Assembly (NCBI RefSeq): GCF_032854445.1
Contig: NC_088306.1
Coordinates: 3,404,373-3,468,372, forward strand
DNA length: 64,000 nucleotides
From: Liolophura sinensis
Taxonomy: Eukaryota > Mollusca > Polyplacophora > Chitonida > Chitonidae
Direction of reading: 5' to 3'
Shown here one piece after another: positions 60,571 to 64,000 of this stretch (its first letter is position 1; every line of letters begins with the position of its first letter). The translations under genes and the position numbers were made by a program. A model generated the notes under the pieces. It was not told where the DNA came from. It ran no database searches and saw only the letters and a program-made list of their open reading frames with translations.

Positions 60571-61245
60571 TCACCTTTCTCACTATATTTGCATCCTTTG
60601 TGCACATGTTTCCTTTCTCACTACATTTGCCTCATCTGTGCACACATTTCCTTTATCACTATATTAGCCTTGTCTGTGCATGTTCCCTTTCTGACTATAT
60701 TAGCCTCGTCTGTGCACGTTTCCTTTATCATTATATTTGCCTCGTCTGTGCACACATTTCCTTTCTCACTGTATTAGCCTCGTCTGTGCATGTTCCCTTT
60801 CTGACTATATTAGCCTCGTCTGTGCACGTTTCCTTTATCATTATATTTGCCTCGTCTGTGCACACATTTCCTTTCTCACTGTATTAGCCTCGTCTGTGCA
60901 CGCATTTCCTTTATCACTATATTAGCCTTGTCTGTGCATGTTTCCTTTCTGACTATATTAGCCTCGTCTGTGCACATTTCCTTTATCATTATATTTGCCT
61001 CGTCTGTGCACACATTTCCTTTCTCACTGTATTAGCCTCGTCTGTGCACACATTTCCTTTATCACTATATTAGCCTTGTCTGTGCATGTTCCCTTTCTGA
61101 CTATATTAGCCTCGTCTGTGCACGTTTCCTTTATCATTATATTTGCCTCGTCTGTGCACACATTTCCTTTCTCACTGTATTAGCCTCGTCTGTGCACGTT
61201 TCCTTTCTCATTATATTTGCCTCATCTGTGCACATGTTTCCTTTC
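60571..61245. repeat. 36/38-bp tandem repeat with higher-order structure, ~18 units
   Basis: Subunits share GCCTCGTCTGTGCAC followed by TTTCCTTT. They come in a 36 bp form ending TATCATTATATTT, a 38 bp form with an extra AC ending CTCACTGTATTA, and a 36 bp form with ATGTTCCC ending CTGACTATATTA. These recur as 110 bp (36+38+36) and 148 bp (110+38) higher-order blocks, visible from identical segment ends at 60777, 60887, 61035 and 61183. Open frames of 62-95 codons, rich in His/Phe/Leu/Ser, are artefacts. Confidence 0.92.
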
Positions 61246-62296
61246 AAACATGAGTAATAAAGTCCCTAAAATTTCTGAAGCGGATCTCATAGCTTTTCAG
61301 AACATCACAATGGTTTCAGCACAAGAAATAGTAAAGGTACAAGCCTGATATTTGTGGAAAGGCAGTGATTTTATGCATTCTTGATAAATACTGAACAGTG
61401 GATAGGGAATTTTTGCCTCTGACAAGAAGGTCAAGCCAAATGTCACCTCCTACTCCCCCCCCCCCCACCACACACACACACACACTCCCTCATCTTTGTT
61501 AACAGTGTCAATTTGCCACTGTCAAGAGTATCTGATCATTCAAAATTCACAAATGGCTTTGTCAGGTATGATGTGGTGATTTATTAAACTGTTTAGGTTT
61601 ATCTGTCGAAGACCTTTCACAATAAGGGTACTGTGTGCCAGTTATGAAAATCCAGCAACCCATTTTCATGATAAGTTCATGTGCTCACAATTCATTTTAG
61701 AGGTCAATTCCATGGCTGGACTGTAAACATGAACTCTAAACTCTGACTTCTATGCAGATGTAGAGCAGGTCTTTGTGACCTTACAGACAGATACGCCCAG
61801 GAAGTGGGGCAGAGGCTGTTTGAGGCAGACCTAAACCCATTACTGCCCTAAGCATTATCCTCCCCCCTTCCCCTCTCCCCCTCAGTCTGCTCAATGGATC
61901 CTTCCTGTGACCTCAGAATGACCACTTGACCACATGTTGGGACAGGTGTATTTGATTTGCCTTATGTAAAGGTGGTTTTATCATGGGGGTCGGGGTGAGG
62001 GGGCACAGTCACACTGTTAGATGTAGCAGGAGGTGAAGAGCAAAGTGGTGACACCAGTTGTATGGGCCTATGGCTAGAGTTCAGTCTGATTTGTTCTGGT
62101 CACAAGTTATGTTTCTCAGATTGATAATAAAGTCAATATTTTAAGTTTTAAGCTTTCAAAAGTTTCAAAATTTGTTGCATACAAGTATATACCCTTCAGA
62201 AAAGTGCATGTTACTGTAATATATGTTTTGAGCCTGGAACTGATAAATGTTTCTCTTAACAGCAATTGATGCCTTTAGAGTCAAAATCAAACAATT
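61246..62296. other. Non-coding stretch
   Basis: A C-run then (CA)n microsatellite lies at 61455-61486. No gene or other repeat recognised. Confidence 0.45.
61455..61486. repeat. Poly-C / (CA)n microsatellite
   Basis: About 12 C, then ACCA and about nine CA units. Confidence 0.9.
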
Positions 62297-62516
62297 ACCC
62301 TAAGTGATACCAAATTTCGCCCACTAAACTGCATTTTTAGATTCAAATAAATGTCATACATTATTATGTTTGGTGCTGAAACTTACAGTTTTCCAGTAGA
62401 ATATCTGTCCGTGTTCCAAGCAAACATCAAAACACTTTTGTAAACTCAATAGAACTCTCATAATCAGAAAAAAATGGGCAAGGGAGACATGGACTAAGTT
62501 TGTGGTCATCTAGGGT
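62297..62516 (+). mobile_element. MITE family 2, copy 3, with TA flanks
   Basis: Left end CCCTAAGTGATACC and right end GGTCATCTAGGG are inverted. The element is directly flanked by TA on both sides (TA before 62298, TA after 62515), as for many TA-targeting MITEs. The core has GCATTTTTAGATTCAAATAA and GGTGCTGAAACTTACAGTTT. About 220 bp. Confidence 0.75.
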
Positions 62517-63309
62517 AGTTAGCTTGACTTTTAAGAAAAAATCTGTTAGCAGTGATTCCCATTCACGCAGATGTGTTACGTACAATGTAAACACATCAGA
62601 CTTCACAACAACATCTTTACACGTACAGTTATATTTCTAGCTCTTTAACATCATTTGAAGTTAAAACCATAATGAGGTCATAAAGCGACCATAGTGGTCA
62701 TGTTTTTCTCTCCTTATTTAGAGACATAGAGATGGATTTTGTTAATCGCACCTTGTCCGTGAGGATTAACACCTATTGTTTGATATTAATAGCTTATCTG
62801 GATAAGTATTAATAGTTTGTTGAAATGGATTAACCCAGATTATCAAGTAATAAAGATAAATCACCTTTCAGGTCTGGCCCACTTTGAGCATTCTGTAACC
62901 ATGTTACATAATCCAGCTGATACATTTTATTGTGTAACGATTTGCAATGGTTTTAGTGTGTAATCATGAACAAATGCAGCCTTTGTGTGCAGTGTGTTTA
63001 TAATTTTACAGTTACAACAATCCAACCTGAGAGCCAAAGGATGGCTTCTTTCTCCATCATACAGTGATCGTGAATTACCCAAATAATACCTGTGAGCTGG
63101 CATTGCAACTAGAGAGGCTACTTCTCAAATATATCATAGCCTTAAGCATGAGCCTGCGTTTAAGAACAGCTTTTCCACCTGTACTAGTCTCGACTAACAC
63201 CCTGTTTTGACCTGAGCTTAGTTCGTCATCTGTTCGGATTTCACCATTGGTACTAATATTAATAGCACACTCAGCTGTTTTTGCCTTTGTCAGCAGCATG
63301 GCTGTACTA
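62517..63309. other. Non-coding stretch
   Basis: Unique AT-rich sequence. The 81-codon minus-strand frame at 63075-63320 runs into the neighbouring MITE and is unsupported. Confidence 0.4.
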
Positions 63310-63525
63310 TAATTCTTCAACCTTTTTGCATGTTTGCAAGGTGTTCATGCAAGCGTATTCTTAACACATTATTCTGTGTTGACTGATAAAATTGTGCCTT
63401 TTGTGAAGCCCTGAAACGGGCCAATCCAACCAGTGCAGTTTTGTCTCTAAATTATCTCAAATTAAAAATGTGCATGAATGGCACTGAAGGTTGCTCTTTC
63501 TTATGTGAAAAGGTTGAGGAATAGG
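63310..63525 (-). mobile_element. MITE family 1, copy 6 (inverted)
   Basis: Opens ATTCTTCAACCTTTTTGCAT and closes ATGTGAAAAGGTTGAGGAAT, a clear terminal inverted repeat of about 22 bp. Read on the minus strand, it contains GAGCAACCTTCAGTGCCATT, GGTTGGATTGGCCCGTTTCA and GGGCTTCACAAAAGGCACAA. About 216 bp, and the clearest pair of ends in the family. Confidence 0.8.
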
Positions 63526-64000
63526 GGTAAAGTGTTAGCCATTGATACAGGATATTAGTGTACATGTACCTGGGATAGAACATATTACAGCTCTAGTGCC
63601 AAGACCATTTTGTAATCAATTTTTCAGCTGACCTGTTGTCCGCACTGTCGGCCAGTTTTAGTACACATCCGTGAAAAAGTCAGATTACAGGTACCAGTAG
63701 GGGAGTTTCAAAATCTTTTATTGATGAAGGCAGAAAAAGTCCAACTGTATCAGGTGACCTGTCAAAAATGTTAGGCAACAATTTATAATCACATTTACTG
63801 TAACATGGATGTCTGAAAAAAGTGTCGTAAAAAGTAATTTAGATTAGGCTAATGATAGAGGAAATTGAAAATCTGAAGGTTTATGAACTGGAGAAGTTCC
63901 CAAAGGAAAGAATTGTCATTTCTGCCTGTGGAAAAGGATGAGACAGGTAATCAGTAAATTAATGTCAACAAAGGTTGCCTATCATTTTCCACAAGTCACA
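63526..64000. other. Non-coding, nothing recognised
   Basis: Unique sequence to the window edge with no supported feature. Confidence 0.4.

Noticed and set aside
60589-61183. Repeated 62-95 codon His/Phe/Ser frames
   Set aside because: Artefacts of the 36/38-bp array; identical ends recur with the higher-order period.
1-64000. Prokaryotic features, CRISPR arrays, or a defence or biosynthetic system
   Set aside because: No operon-like coding, no CRISPR-type repeat-spacer pattern (the tandem arrays have no unique spacers), and base composition and SINEs indicate an animal genome.

Overview
This window looks like nuclear DNA from an invertebrate animal, most likely a lophotrochozoan and probably a bivalve mollusc. 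It is AT-rich and almost free of genes. It carries tRNA-derived SINEs whose 3' tail (GTGAAATATTCTTGAGTA, then a TAAATAAATAAA-type end) matches what I recall of molluscan SINEs. The palindrome ACATGTA recurs throughout. I see no bacterial operons, rRNA, functional tRNA or CRISPR. The taxon is an inference from repeats, because no gene here could be matched to a known family.

Only one protein-coding exon is reasonably supported: 27544-27779 (+). It is a Gly/Ser/His-rich then Pro/Tyr-rich N-terminal segment with an in-frame stop upstream, a good start context and a consensus 5' splice site (GTAAGT). I could not identify the gene or its later exons. Two much weaker exon-like stretches lie at 50975-51031 and 58438-58541 (+). 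Most of the window is probably intron and intergenic DNA.

The main content is repeats. (1) tRNA-derived SINEs with one shared tail but at least two different bodies, at 1324-1567, 9947-10211, 10813-10950, 13104-13225, 15003-15280, 16390-16660, 19030-19352 and 20142-20318. Three have clear target-site duplications. (2) Three families of short inverted-repeat elements (MITE-like): six copies of a ~220 bp family beginning ATTCTTCAACCTTTTCGCAT, three copies plus a fragment of a ~220 bp family beginning CCCTAAATGACC, and two copies of a ~210-230 bp family beginning TTCACCTAAAGTTT. (3) An ~807 bp inverted-repeat element at 45553-46359 with a decayed internal reading frame. (4) Six tandem arrays: 68 bp x4 at 3.2 kb, 53 bp x15 at 20.3 kb, a 16 bp motif at 23.5 kb, 75 bp x~20 at 28.0 kb, 25 bp x~22 at 55.0 kb, and 36/38 bp units in a 110/148 bp higher-order pattern at 60.6 kb.

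Layout: 1-20 kb is non-coding with scattered SINEs and MITEs. 20-30 kb holds three tandem arrays and the coding exon, whose presumed first intron contains the 75 bp array. 31-50 kb is mostly unique non-coding DNA with some homeodomain-site-rich stretches that could be regulatory. 50-64 kb has two more arrays, more MITEs and another motif-rich non-coding block at 57.5-58.1 kb. The long open frames inside the arrays are products of repeat periodicity and are not treated as genes.
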